DNA of 64,000 nt, taken from Stictocephala bisonia (Eukaryota > Arthropoda > Insecta > Hemiptera > Membracidae). Location of the stretch: positions 62,001 to 126,000 of the forward strand of contig JAQJVL010000808.1 of assembly GCA_035578905.1 (NCBI GenBank). Reading direction: 5' to 3'. The notes below the pieces were generated by a model, which did no database searches, had not been told where the DNA came from, and worked only from the letters and a program-made list of their open reading frames with translations. A program made the translations under genes and the position numbers. Shown piece by piece: positions 22,958 to 34,664 of the stretch. How positions within the stretch are numbered: position 1 is the stretch's first letter; each line of letters starts with the position of its first letter.

Positions 22958-24037
22958 ACTCGTCAATATATAATTTTCATGATAATTATTCATCTAGATA
23001 GACTTCTAAATATTTTAATTGGGCAGTTTTAAGTCATTCTGAACACTTCTGGCAAGTCCTGTATACAGTCAAAGTCGTAGGGTGTTTGGGTCTGAATCGA
23101 TGCCAAGGCTTGGGTATAAACTGACAGATAAACTACACTAGTTGTTGCCGACCAATGTCGTTTATAAGTTATCAAACGGTTCAGAGGATTTTATACAAAT
23201 TCCTCTTATCTAAAAGAGCTTCTGAGAAACGCCCCGTGGATCCAAAGGTCGGGGACATTAAAGCCAAACCAAGCCACCTATACTGTATGAGAGTCATTTA
23301 TTTTGTCTATTAAAAAATCAGCAGTGTATTAAACATATTCATAAGTACTGAATAAAATCGTGGATAGTTTACCCTGTAAAAGTCGTACAGTTGATTTATC
23401 ATTACATCAAAGAGAAACGTGAGTATGAATAATTAATCTTAGACAGATTTTGTTAGACAGATGTTTGATTATTTTAAGTAAACAAGAAAAATATTATGTT
23501 AAAAATTATTATTTTCAGATTTATTCAAAGTTTTAAAAGACCATTTTTCAATATTAATAATATCGCAGAAGACTTACCTAAGTAGTTAAATTTTTGGTTG
23601 ATGTTTAAGGTATTAAAAACATAATGAATAATATTTGTATTACTTAGATTTTGGCGTAATATTGCAGTATAATTGTTAATAATAATTATGACAATCGTTA
23701 TTAATTTAAATTAAGTTGTTTATTTAATTGAAAGATAGTAACTCTATTTAAAAAATACTTATAACTATTTATTTAGCTAATAAATTGATATTGACATTAA
23801 TTTTTTTAAGTCACTCGAAATTAATCAAAGTCTTATCGCTATTTTAAATTAGTGTTTCACTTACTACACAAAACCTTTGAACAATTTTTCAACTCCAGGA
23901 AGATAAGACTGGTACACAATTAACGAGTTTTGGCGACATTTGCTAGCAAACTGTTGTAGCCTTGTCTTGATGCTAATGAGGGCCAAGCCAAGGGTGGTGT
24001 CAGTGTCACGGGCTTCCAGTTTCCATTCATCACAAGG
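22958..24037. other. AT-rich intergenic DNA
   Basis: No gene recognised. Confidence 0.5.
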
Positions 24038-24269
24038 ATCACTGCCGCTTTGGCATGCTTGAGGGAGTCTAGGCTAGGGGTTAGTGCTCATCCTTCACAA
24101 CCAGGACCTTACGATCACTGTCGCTTTGGCATGCTTGAGGGAGTCTAGGCTAGGGGTTAGTGCTCATCCTTCACAACCAGGACCTTACGATCACTGCCGC
24201 TTTGGCATGCTTGAGGGAGTCTAGGCTAGGGGTTAGTGCTCATCCTTCACAACCAGGACCTTACGATCA
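24038..24269. repeat. 76-bp tandem repeat, 3 copies
   Basis: ATCACTG(C/T)CGCTTTGG starts at 24038, 24114 and 24190. The three units are almost identical, implying recent amplification. Confidence 0.97.
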
Positions 24270-24603
24270 AAGCAACCTTAGCAAAATATATATATATATC
24301 GATGCAAACTAATTAATGTTAAGTTTTAATTAAAATAATAATTGGAAATTAATACAAATAAAATGTCAATTTGTTAGGGCTTCCTTCATCACGGATAATA
24401 CCATCAGACGAGACTCGGCTGATACAAAAAATAGATAACAGACTATGAATGCTACTTCGATAGCAAAGATATGTAGTCACTTTACAGTCACATTGTCCCC
24501 AGGCATTTCGTCATCATACAAGTGAAATGTTGAGTCAATTCTAAGTCCGAGGGATTTATGATCACTAATGTCAACAACGACGTCAAGTTTTTGTCAGTTT
24601 TGA

Positions 24604-24851
24604 CACAGAGAAAAAAGAAACAGAGGCCACTTTCTTATGGCTGCAGTGAACGACTCAGTGGCAGTTATAAATAGACCACAACTAATGTTGCAATAATTAC
24701 TACTTAAATCCTTAAAGATTTGAGGGAATAAGAGAGGGACAAGTTGCTGGACCTGCCATCCAAACCACCTGCATAGCAAACTGGAGAAATGCTACTCGGA
24801 CTCACATTTAGTGCTCAGTTGGATGCGACCTCTGTTTATTTATTCTCTGTA
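24604..24851. mobile_element. Short copy of the TIR transposon at 19456-21058
   Basis: 248 bp with left end CACAGAGAAAAAAGAAACAG and right end, inverted, TACAGAGAATAAATAAACAG, both followed by AGG(C/T)C. Flanks are GTTTTGA (24597-24603) and ATTTTGA (24852-24858), a 7-bp target duplication with one mismatch. It lacks the 33-bp array. Confidence 0.8.
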
Positions 24852-25169
24852 ATTTTGATCACCGATGAAAACATTATTATTTCATTTGTAAGCTCCATTT
24901 TAAAACTGATGGTTGAACATGGTTGGTCAATTAATTGTTAATCGACAATGAAATATAACTAATTAATATATGTAAAATATAAATATATGAATTTTAACTA
25001 GTCACAATTAGTTAAACACCTATCCCTAAACATCATAACTAATGTAATGACAGCCGATATTTGATTGAAAGTTTGGTTAATGTAACGTAACGTCCATTAT
25101 ATGTTATGCCATCGTATGCACACTTAGCATACATAAGACTCATGTGTACATAAGTCTCATCGAGGCACT

Positions 25170-25445
25170 AGGCCAAACCAGATGTTAATGACACGTACCT
25201 CCGACCTGTAACAGCGAACAAGTGTGGGGGAGGGGGCGGTGACCCAAAGGACAGCTGACCTCTAACCCTCACGGCCGACAGACAAAAACTAACCCCAAAC
25301 ATTAGTTTCTGCACCAGACATCGTCCCAGATTTACGGCCTCTGTGATCTTTTCCCTTGACCGCTCGGTCAGAGCCTTGCCGATTTCGCCTCGACGCCTAT
25401 TGATAGTCTTTTTTGGTCTGGCGACAGAAAATAAAACCTTGAACA
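25170..25445. promoter_or_regulatory. Candidate non-coding regulatory island
   Basis: A GC-rich, non-repetitive block in AT-rich flanks. The minus-strand frame of 100 codons across it has no recognisable domain. Contains CGCCTATTGATAGTCTTTTT. Status rests on composition only. Confidence 0.25.
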
Positions 25446-25789
25446 CTTCGAAAAAGGTATTTCTGCACATTTTTCATAGTCCAGTTTTCTTTTCTTGTTT
25501 ACAGTTTTTATTTTAGACATTAAAATTGGTGATACGTTCACGATTCTGGGTTCAAAATAAAAATCAATTCTTATAAAAGTTCTAATATGTAATGGTGATT
25601 AAGATTGTTTGTGAATATTTTGTTGTGAATAAAAACAATTATATTAATATTAATTTCCTAAATACTCTGACCCAAAGAGTCACTGTTTAAAGTAAAGCTA
25701 ACACATCTTAATTAATGCGGTAAATAAAATCTAAAAACGATGTACTCACGCATCACGGAATCTCCGCAACCACTGAAAAGGTTTTTGTG

Positions 25790-25945
25790 AAATTTTGAGG
25801 GAAATCAACTTTAATCATCAGGTAGAGAACACCTAAGAAAGAATTTCTCTAAATTCCGTTCTTGAGGGGTAGAAACAACCCCTCAACTTTTTTCCCATAA
25901 GAGTAGCATTGGCTATAATTTAATTTAATAATTTATTTCAAACGT
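25790..25945 (+). repeat. Helitron-related fragment
   Basis: GTGAAATTTTGAG..., AGGGGTAGAAAC.ACCCCT, CCATAAGA.TA.CATTGG match 3970-4110 inside the Helitron. Ends are missing. Confidence 0.7.
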
Positions 25946-25974
25946 CTGATAAAAAAACACAACACAACACCCGC

Positions 25975-26050
25975 ACAATGATTACCACCCAACATGGGCA
26001 CCCCAGACTTCTCTAGTAGTGTCCACGCCGATAGCAACCATTAAGCGGAC
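25975..26050 (+). repeat. Interspersed repeat family C, copy 2
   Basis: Near-identical to 16088-16163. Confidence 0.85.
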
Positions 26051-26054
26051 TTCA

Positions 26055-26450
26055 TGTTGGTATTAAGAGGACCTAGCATCCAACCTATCGCCTATAATCT
26101 CCACATTTTGTACTACAGAGTCATAGTCCGGGTAGGACCGAGCCAGGGGTTTGGGGCGAGCGCTTCAATGTGCTCGGCAGGGGACGCGACAAAGTGTCCC
26201 AACGACAAACTGAGCCAGTTTATTTGGGACAGATTGTTGTTGGAACACTTTGTCCGCACCTTGCAAAATTCCAAGATGGCCCAGGTTGTCCTTTCGTAAA
26301 CAGACAAACTGGACCACATTCCTGAGTGGTACAGGTTGTCGTTGGGTCACTTTGTTCTCTTGCGCTAAAATCAGAAATGGTCCATACGCGCAAGGACAAA
26401 CTGAGCTACTCCCTTGGCTGTATTGTAATAACACTAAATCTGGGGTAGGT
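26055..26450 (+). repeat. Interspersed repeat family D, copy 1
   Basis: Shares ACTGGACCACATT.C.GAGTGGT and related GTTGTC/CACTTTGTC motifs with 27205-27360, and GTAGGACCGAG.CAG with 27545-27557. Internally it consists of many short degenerate repeats. The several overlapping frames on both strands are repeat products. Confidence 0.7.
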
Positions 26451-27204
26451 TTTTGAAGCTTAAAACCTTTTAATCACTTTAATGCCATTCATACAGTTTA
26501 CACTCTAATGTTTTTAGTACACATTTATGTAACATTCATTATGACAAATCACAAGCTACATAATGAACTTTTATTTAAATACGAGTACATTAATCTATAA
26601 CTGACTATTAATAGTTTTTTGAACTAAAGCAGCAAGCGTTTGCTTATCGTAAATTATACACTCATATATTTATTTTGGTAACATCTCTAATAGGAATACA
26701 TTTGTTTAGTTGTATTAATAATATTATTTTTAATAACATATTAATGTTTTAATACTAAAGATTTTTTTTATATTTACATTCATCTCGGTTCCTGACTGAC
26801 TACTGGTAACAAGGTTACTACAAACAGCAATCCACGTTACATGTTATCAATATTAAGTAGTAGCCTAGTGAGTTTTCTCTCTAATAAATAAGTTACTTAA
26901 AAACTGTATCGTCATGTATTGTAAAAATGGTTTAAATTTATTAACCGATATACATGTGTCTACTAAGCAAACTTTACTAAAAATAGTAAAAGTAGTTTAA
27001 TTTGATGTAAAACAAGGATATCTATTGTTAAAAGGGAAAACAGATTATCCTCGTATTTTCCTATTTACAACAGATGAATTTAAGATAGGTGATATAATTA
27101 TAAAAATCCCTAATGTCCAACATTGAACATGTTAATACAATTTACGTTTAATTTAACATAAACAACAAACATGTTGCAGCTTGTTTGTACGTAAGTGTAT
27201 TTAC
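26451..27204. other. AT-rich intergenic DNA
   Basis: No gene recognised. Confidence 0.5.
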
Positions 27205-27660
27205 GTACCTAAAATGGTTCAGTTTGTCTTTTCCTAACAGAGACAACCTGGACCACATTGCGGAGTGGTTCACTTTGTCTTTTTGGCTCACTTAGTCCTC
27301 GTTGGATTTTAGAAGATGGTCCAGATTGTCGTTGGGACATTTTGTTCGCGTCCCGCTCGTCATTTTGTACAATTTTTACATAGTAACCTGGCACGATCCT
27401 ACTTGGACTACAGAGCCGTAGTTCGAGTAGGACCGTGACAGGTTACTATGTGGGATCAGTTCTACACAGTGCTCGGAATCTTGTACAATTTGTATTTCGT
27501 AATCTGGCACAATCCTACTTGGACTACATAGCCGTAGTTGGGGTAGGACCGAGTCAGGTTACTATGTGAGATGAGTGCTGCCATATGCTCGACATCTTGT
27601 ACAAGTTATACATAGTAACCCCGCACCGTTCTACCCGGACTACGGAGGCTGTGGAGACCT
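27205..27660 (+). repeat. Repeat family D, copy 2, with tandem palindromic units
   Basis: Units about 115-120 bp long begin near 27378, 27499 and 27612. The first contains a 74-bp inverted repeat (ACATAGTAACCTG... at 27378 pairing with CAGGTTACTATGT ending at 27451). The second has the same palindrome at 27499-27562 with mismatches; the third keeps only the left half. Confidence 0.8.
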
Positions 27661-27938
27661 TGCCCAGCAGGTGTTGTGTCTGGCGAGGGCGTGCTCAGTC
27701 ACGCGTGTCCCGCTGCCCAAATGCACCCAATCGTAAACACTTTGTTTCTCGCCAGCTTCAATGTTGCACGAGATTTATCACATCGTTTCTGCACCAATTT
27801 CGTTAAATAAAACACTGCTGCCACGCTGCCAAGGTCAAGCCTCCGACTGGAGAGAATGGGAGAGATCAATTTGAAGAGTGATGAGTACCATGGTCGATTG
27901 GGGAAACAATGTTGATTGGCGTTGGCCAACAACAACAT

Positions 27939-28008
27939 AATCGCGGTGTTGATTGTTCCATTAGTCAAAGTGGATCGTATTGTGTGGGTATGGACGTGTA
28001 AACATTGA
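27939..28008 (+). repeat. 70-bp direct duplication, copy 1
   Basis: AATCGCGGTGTTGATTGTTC and AAAGTGGATCGTATTGTGTG recur in the same order at 29092-29161 with few changes. The duplicate flanks a SINE-containing interval of about 1.1 kb. Confidence 0.85.
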
Positions 28009-28281
28009 ATTGATCAATGATTGATATGTCGCACACTTGAATTGACTTCACACTAGTTTGACATATGACAGATGTGTAGGGTTATTTATGAAATACTTAA
28101 GCATTATCTCACATCAAGCTTGGTTTTTTTTATTATTTATTATCATTTTTTTTTTTTATTGTTGTGTTTCAGTACTATTGTTATTTTCTTCCTTTGCACA
28201 TTAGTATAATATTCGTGTACTGAAGTTATGGAAGAGTTGTGAACGGACTTCCTGTGTTGCCAAGTTGTATACCAACACAAC

Positions 28282-28571
28282 TTTATTTATTTATTTTTAT
28301 TTTATTTATTTATAAGACGCCGATCGTCAAGATATGGGCGAATATGGATTTCGAATGAGTGTGATGAGTGTAGATGAGCGAATGTAGTCATTGTTACAAA
28401 CTAAGGCCGACTATACCTTAGAAAGTGTCATTAATTAATAGCCCAATGACAAATGAACAGCCGGGGGTTATCAGCTGATCCTTCTCAAAATGTATTATAA
28501 CTCTGATTGGGATCGAACTGAGAACCTTTAGCTTATGAAGCTGGGATCGAACCAACTACGCTACCAACAAC
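28282..28571 (-). repeat. tRNA-derived SINE, best copy
   Basis: On the minus strand the head has an A box, TAGCGTAGTTGG (28552-28563), an anticodon-like loop TTCATAA within AGCTTCATAAGCT (CAT, tRNA-Met-like), and a B box CAGTTCGATCCC (28509-28520). A body follows with GGGCTATTAATTAATG, GACTACATTCGCTCATC and GATCGGCGTC. It ends in an (AATAA)n-type tail at 28282-28312. Other copies: 33058-33297, 15845-16085, and tails at 5528, 7083 and 11645. Confidence 0.85.
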
Positions 28572-29091
28572 AGTATGCTTTGATATTTGCCTATTGCAAG
28601 TTTGTCTCATTTAGCTGGACCCATGTAGAAATCTAACAACTGGTTAGGTGGTTAGACCAGCGAGGCTGATACAAATGATAATTGGAATTGAATGAGTGCC
28701 TGAAGATGCTTCGACCTAACAAATTAGTGGTGGATAAATAGATCTTGGAGAGTGAATGGCCCAACATTTTAGTCACAAATCAACAGGGAGGTGACTGAAC
28801 TAATACGAAGTGGATGGTGGAGGGTTGTCAATGATTAATAATTACGACAACACGTAAGTTAGTACCAATTTACATGAATTTAAATCACTGGCCCCTTTAC
28901 AGAGGTTAGACTAAGCAAACACACACCTGACCTTGACCTGTTTGTATTTCTTTTTCTTCTTGAGTGTTTTAGTACTAAACTGACACATTAGTACCTATTT
29001 TACTATTGGGAGAGTACAGTACTAGCTGTGGCTAATTCTCAGATGTTATTTAATCGTCCGTGTGTAACCCTGATGCCAGCGAACCGTGTTA
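28572..29091. other. Intergenic DNA between the two 70-bp duplicates
   Basis: No gene recognised. Confidence 0.45.
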
Positions 29092-29161
29092 TAAATCGCG
29101 GTGTTGATTGTTCCATTAGCGAAAGTGGATCGTATTGTGTGGTTATAGACGTATAAACATT
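29092..29161 (+). repeat. 70-bp direct duplication, copy 2
   Basis: See 27939-28008. Similarity stops sharply on both sides. Confidence 0.85.
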
Positions 29162-29869
29162 ACATGAACAGACGATAGACATGTCTGCACATGTAACGAA
29201 TACATATGTCTATATGGAATTCTGTAATATGTCAATAATATACACGTAAGTATGTATATCAGTCATTAAAATAAATTAATATTGCTAAATACGTTTTACA
29301 AAAACTAACTTTTATTTTTACACTTTTTAAAGAATTATAAAATAAATCAAAATATTTTAGAGTTTATACGTGTTAAAACCATGGTCGTAGACTATAAGTA
29401 TATAATGAAAAATTTCGTTGAATTCGGATAGTAATTTAATTCATGAAGTGAATAAGTTGGTTAATAAGTGGGTTCTTGCTGAATTACGCTATTAAATTAT
29501 GTGCGGTAAGCTTTTTGGAAACCAATAATTAAACGTAACTTATTTACTTAGAATCAATTAAAAGTTTATTAGCAAGGCATAACAACTATTTTAACATCGC
29601 TGACACTAATTTAATAATTTTTGGTAAATTTATTAATTTTACAAAAGTATGTCGTGTGACCTTTTCAAATAAGTAGATGATGAATTTATTTCACTGAATT
29701 TTCTCAAGCAAGTATTTTCCAAAGTACATAGCCTACTTAGGTTGAACAAGATCGTTTAAATTATCCACGTTTTATTTTTTCCAGTACATGAATTATAAAT
29801 ATCGTATATTACATATCACTTTTATTAGTTAATACTCAAAATTAGCTAATACTAAGACATGACATCTTG
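29162..29869. other. AT-rich intergenic DNA
   Basis: No gene recognised. Confidence 0.5.
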
Positions 29870-32735
29870 GGCTCTAAGATAGTGTAAGCCATGACATCTT
29901 GGGCTTTAAGGCGACGTAAGCCATTATATATTGGGCCCTAAGATAGTGTAAGACATGACATCTTGGGCTTTAAGGCGGCGTAAGCCATTATATATTGGGC
30001 CCTAAGATAGTGTAAGACATGACATCTTGGGCTTTAAGGCGGCGTAAGCCATTATATATTGGGCCCTAAGATAGTGTAAGACATGACATCTTGGGCTTTA
30101 AGGCGGCGTAAGCCATTATATATTGGGCCCTAAGATAGTGTAAGACATGACATCTTGGGTTTTACGGCGACGTAAGCCATTATATATTGGGCCCTAAGAT
30201 AGTGTAAGACATGACATCTTGGGCTTTAAGGCGGCGTAAGCCATTATATATTGGGCCCTAAGATAGTGTAAGACATGACATCTTGGGTTCTACAGCAGCG
30301 TAAGACATGACATTTTGGGCGTAAGACATGGCTCTAAGACGGTGTAAGCCATGACATCTTGGGCTCTAAGGCGGCGTAAGACATGACATTTTGGGCTCTA
30401 AGACGGTGTAAGCCATCGCATCTTGGGCTCTAAGGCGGCGTAAGCCATGACATCTTGGGCTCTAAGGTGGCGTAAGACATGACATTTTGGGCTCTAAGAC
30501 GGTGTAAGCAATGACATCTTCAGCTCTAAGGCGGCGTAAGCCATGACATCTAGGGCTCTAAGACGGTGTAAGACATGACATATTGGGCTCTACGGCGGCG
30601 TAAGCCATGATATATTGGGCTCTAAGATAGTGTAAGACATGATATCTTGGGATCTAAGTTGGCGTAAGGCAAAACATATTGGGCTCTAAGGCGGTGGAAG
30701 GCAAGACATCTTGGACTCTCAGGCGGTGTAAGACATGACATGTTGGGCTCTAAGACGGTGTAGACATGACATATTGGCCTATAAGATGGTGTAAGGGATG
30801 ACATCTCGGGCTCTAAGGTGGCGTAAGACATGACATTTTGGGCTCTAAGACGGTTTAAGCAATGACATCTTCAGTTCTAAGGCGGCGTAAGCCATGACAT
30901 CTAGGGCTCTAAGACGGTGTAGACATGACATATTGGGCTTTAAGGCGGCGTAAGCTATGATATATTGGGCTCTAAGATAGTAAGACATGACATCTTGGGT
31001 TCTACGGTGGCGTAAGCCATTATATATTGGGCCCTAAGATAGTGTAAGACATGACATCTTGGGTTCTACGGTGGCGTAAGCCATTATATATTGGGCTCTA
31101 AGATAGTAAGACATGACATCTTGGGTTCTACGGTGGCGTAAGCCATTATATATTGGGCCCTAAGATAGTGTAAGACATGACATCTTGGGTTCTACGGTGG
31201 CGTAAGCCATTATATATTGGGCCCTAAGATAGTTTAAGACATGACATCTTGGGTTCTACGGTGGCGTAAGCCATAACATTTTGGGCTCTAAGACGGCGTA
31301 AGACATGACATTTTGGGCTCTAAGACGGTGTATGACATCTTGGGCTCTACGGCGGCGTAAGCCATGACATCTCGGGCTCTAAGGTGGCGTAAGATATGAC
31401 ATTTTGGGCTCTAAGACGGTTTAAGCAATGACATCTTCAGTTCTAAGGCGGCGTAAGCCATGACATCTAGGGCTCTAAGACGGTGTAGACATGACATATT
31501 GGGCTCTACGGCGGCGTAAGCCATGATATATTGGGCTCTAAGATAGTGTAAGACATGATATCTTGGGATCTAAGTTGGCGTAAGGCAAGACATATTGGGC
31601 TCTAAGGCGGTGTAAGGCAAGACATCTTGGACTCTCAGGCGGTGTAAGACATGACATGTTGGGTTGTAAGGCAGTGTAATCCATGATATCTTGGCCTATA
31701 AGACGGTGTAAGGGATGACATCTCGGGCTCTAAGGTGGCGTATGGCATGACATATTGGGCTCTAAGGCGTTGTAAGCCATGACATCTTGGGCTATAAGAC
31801 GGTGTAAGGCAGACCAGCTTGGGATCTAAGGCGGTGTAAGGCATGACATATTGGGCTCTAAGGTGGTGTAAGGCATGACATCTTGGGCTCTCAGCTGGTG
31901 TCAGGCATGACATCTTGGGCTCTAAGCCGGTGTTAGGCATGAAATCTTGGGCTCTAAGCCGGTATTAGGCATGACATATTGGGCTCTAAGGCGGTGTAAG
32001 CTATGACATCTTGGGCTATAAGACGGTGTAAGGCAGACCAGCTTGGGCTCTAAGGCGATGTAAGCCATGACATCTTGATCTATAAGATAGTGTAAGGTAG
32101 ACCAGCTTGGGTTCTAAGGTGGTATAAGGCATGACATCTTGGACTCTTAGGCGGTGTAAGCCATGACATCTTGGACTATAAGACGGTGTAAGGCAGACCA
32201 GCTTGGGCTCTAAGGTGGTGTAAGCTATGACATCTTGGGCTATAAGACGGTGTAAGGCAGACCAGCTTGGGCTCTAAGGTGGTGTAAGGTATGATAAGAG
32301 CCTTACAATCAATACCAATGTTCGTGTATGGGCGGGCGGGTGGGTCAACACCAATGTTTGTGTGTGGGTGGCACTGTAATGTATTACTGGTGTCCATGTT
32401 TGACTTATTGCTAAACTTTGATCCTCATCCACACTAATTTCAGTCATTCAGAAGGTATGTAAGGGCTCTACGGCAGTGTAAGGCAAGACATCTTGGGCTC
32501 TAAAGCGATGTATACCGTGACATCTTGAGCTCTAAAGCTGTGTGAACCATGACATCTTTGGCTCTAAGGCGGCGTAAGCTATAACATCTTGGGCTCTATG
32601 GTGGTGTAGGGTATAACACCTATGGCTCTAAGGCGGCGTAAGGCATAACATGTTGGGCTCTAAAGCGATGTAAACCGTGACATCTTGAGCTCTAAAGCTG
32701 TGTAAGCCATGCGAGGAACCTGGATTTGGCTCTAT
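29870..32735. repeat. 32-bp minisatellite with 64-bp dimers and higher-order blocks
   Basis: The monomer is of the form GTAAGCCATGACATCTTGGG plus CTCTAAGGCGGC. At 29880-30290 two monomer types alternate as near-identical 64-bp dimers (one with CATTATATATTGGGCCC). A block of about 250 bp near 30485-30740 recurs near 31400-31650. A unique segment at about 32295-32460 interrupts the array. Minus-strand frames rich in LTPSYSPRCH-type repeats are by-products. Confidence 0.96.
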
Positions 32736-33057
32736 GGTGGTGATCAAAATTTAAACTCTAAGACAATAGTTATTTGTACTATATATTTTATTTAATTCAA
32801 ACATTCTTTATTGGTATGTTTTTAAAATCTTAATTAGTTAAGTGGCTGGCTTTAAAAGGCATACAATATATAAATATCATAACTATTTATAACTCACAAG
32901 GACGGTAATTAAAAATAATAGGAATTGATTTGAGAGGACAGTTTCTGACTAGAAATAGAGTTTGATCCAAAGTATGTTTACAAAAAAACTTAATATTTTT
33001 GTAACGTTGAAAGAACATTGTGTATAAAGAAATTTTTGAGTCATATAATAGTCATAA
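32736..33057. other. AT-rich intergenic DNA
   Basis: Nothing recognised. Confidence 0.5.
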
Positions 33058-33297
33058 AAAAACTCCGGTTCGATCTCAATCAGAGTCAAGACAAATTTTG
33101 AAACATAAAAACTCACCGCCAGTGTTCAGTAACAGTTGTTAACCAGCTGTTCATTGTCTTTGGGCTACTAATTGATGCACTTTCTAAGGAAGAATCGGCC
33201 TTAGTTTTTAACAATGACTACATTTGCTCATTTAAATTTATCACATTCATTCGAAACCCATATTCACCTATTTCTTGACGTCCGTTAGTTTAAGAGT
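33058..33297 (+). repeat. tRNA-derived SINE, truncated at the head
   Basis: Starts at GGTTCGATCTCAATCAGAG (the B box) and continues through CAGCTGTTCATTGTC, GGGCTACTAATTGATG, GGCCTTAGTTTTTAACAATG and TTCTTGACGTCCG. Matches the minus strand of 28282-28571. Confidence 0.85.
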
Positions 33298-33556
33298 AGA
33301 AAAATATCGAAAATTCAAGTAAAACTTAAAAAATATTTCTTTTTATTCAATATTACTTTTAAAATGTATGTTAATAATTTATTACTAACAAATATTTAAA
33401 TTACCCTAAGTGGATATTTATATGAAATGTGAAATAAGTAGTGAGCATTGTATTGAATTAATATACTAGAGACTGTAGACTAATACTGTAACATCCAGGT
33501 AGGCATTAAACAAGTAGGACCTAGAACCCATTTTCTTATTAAATTACTTGACCTAA

Positions 33557-33775
33557 CTAATTTTTATCCTTAGTTAGTTTAAGTAATGTACTGTCATTGA
33601 GTTCAGTTATGGCAGTTTTGGTGATAACATCTGTTGGTTTGAATACGAGGAGCCGCAGTTCATAGAATTCAGTACGGGAATTCATACGGGGAAAATCAAT
33701 ACGCAATTCTTTGGGAATAACTAAGAACTTCCCGTCTTCCTTGCCACTAGAGAAACTAAATATTGTACCCACCAT
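33557..33775 (-). CDS. Short uncharacterised ORF, 72 residues, doubtful
   Basis: The frame has a protein-like composition (for example KEDGKFLVIPKELRIDFPRM and TEFYELRLLVFKPTDV) and is GC-richer than its flanks. I recognise no family, signal peptide or splice pattern. It might be a small gene, one exon of a larger gene, or a transposon relic. Confidence 0.2.
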   Translation of the reverse strand: MVGTIFSFSSGKEDGKFLVIPKELRIDFPRMNSRTEFYELRLLVFKPTDVITKTAITELNDSTLLKLTKDKN

Positions 33776-33859
33776 ATATATGTTATAGATGGCCCACTAT
33801 ATTTAGTTATATTGTCGTTCCCATTTCTCCTGTGCTCCGTCTGGTCAGTGTCATCAAAT

Positions 33860-34370
33860 ACGAGGGCTCCGCCCCTCAGCGACAAAGACTGACTTTAAGA
33901 TTCCAGTTCAAAAGCAAGCAGTCGGTGTCGAATGTTCGGTCGTTCGTCTCCACTGCCTGGCAAATTGCGCCGCCGTTCTCATAACTCATTGAACTGGGAC
34001 GCTGCCTTTTCGATTAAGTCGCGCGTCGGTTGCCAGCCCGCGAGATTTGTGCGCGTTAAATGATGTGTACCCTGTTCTGGCAGCGCGTCGTTTGGCCCGG
34101 CCGCGGAACATGGCCGCTTTGATCCTCCGGACGTGTTAACAAATAGTTTCGCATGACAACCCAACAGATTTACTTTCCCTTAAATAACTATAAAACTATT
34201 CCCCGCGTCCATTAAAGATGACGGGTGTTTCGGCCCAGCAGGTGTTATTCTAGACCGAAATACTCGCGTCACTTGGTCGCACTTAGAGCGTCTCGTCTGT
34301 CCAAGAGCGATATACATTGAAGACCTTTGAGATGTACATTGTTCACCTTTGTCCACCCTAGCCACGGATC
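33860..34370. promoter_or_regulatory. CpG-rich non-coding island
   Basis: This is one of the most CpG-rich unique stretches of the window (for example CGCGCGTCGGTTGCCAGCCCG and GGCCCGGCCGCGG near 34020-34105). No frame is convincing on either strand. It could be a promoter, enhancer or Polycomb-type element. Confidence 0.3.
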
Positions 34371-34664
34371 GCCTAACGTATTATATTGATATTAAGGACA
34401 ATTGATTCATGGGGTTTGTCTTGTATAATCAAATGTAATTTATGACAATGCTATATTTCTTTGTTTGCATACTGTACTTCAAATACAACATGGTCCAATT
34501 AACACCAAACTTTTATTTAGGTGGTTGTGATTTAGAATACAGCCAAACACAGTTACATTCTTGCATTCGTCATCAATATTAGAAGGAGGCTGCCATTAGT
34601 AAACAGGAACTACTCAAAATAATATAATGAAATCCAGCTTCCTTCTTAAAATTCTTCTAATTAT

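Noticed and set aside
25168..25470. 100-codon minus-strand frame with basic residues and a proline run
   Set aside because: No family recognised and no splice or repeat context. Treated as a GC-rich non-coding island instead.
26054..26456. Four overlapping frames of 68-89 codons
   Set aside because: They lie in a dispersed repeat with internal short repeats, on both strands, without domains.
31635..32397. Minus-strand frames with repeated LTPSYSPRCH-type peptide
   Set aside because: A translation of the 32-bp array; frames break with each indel.
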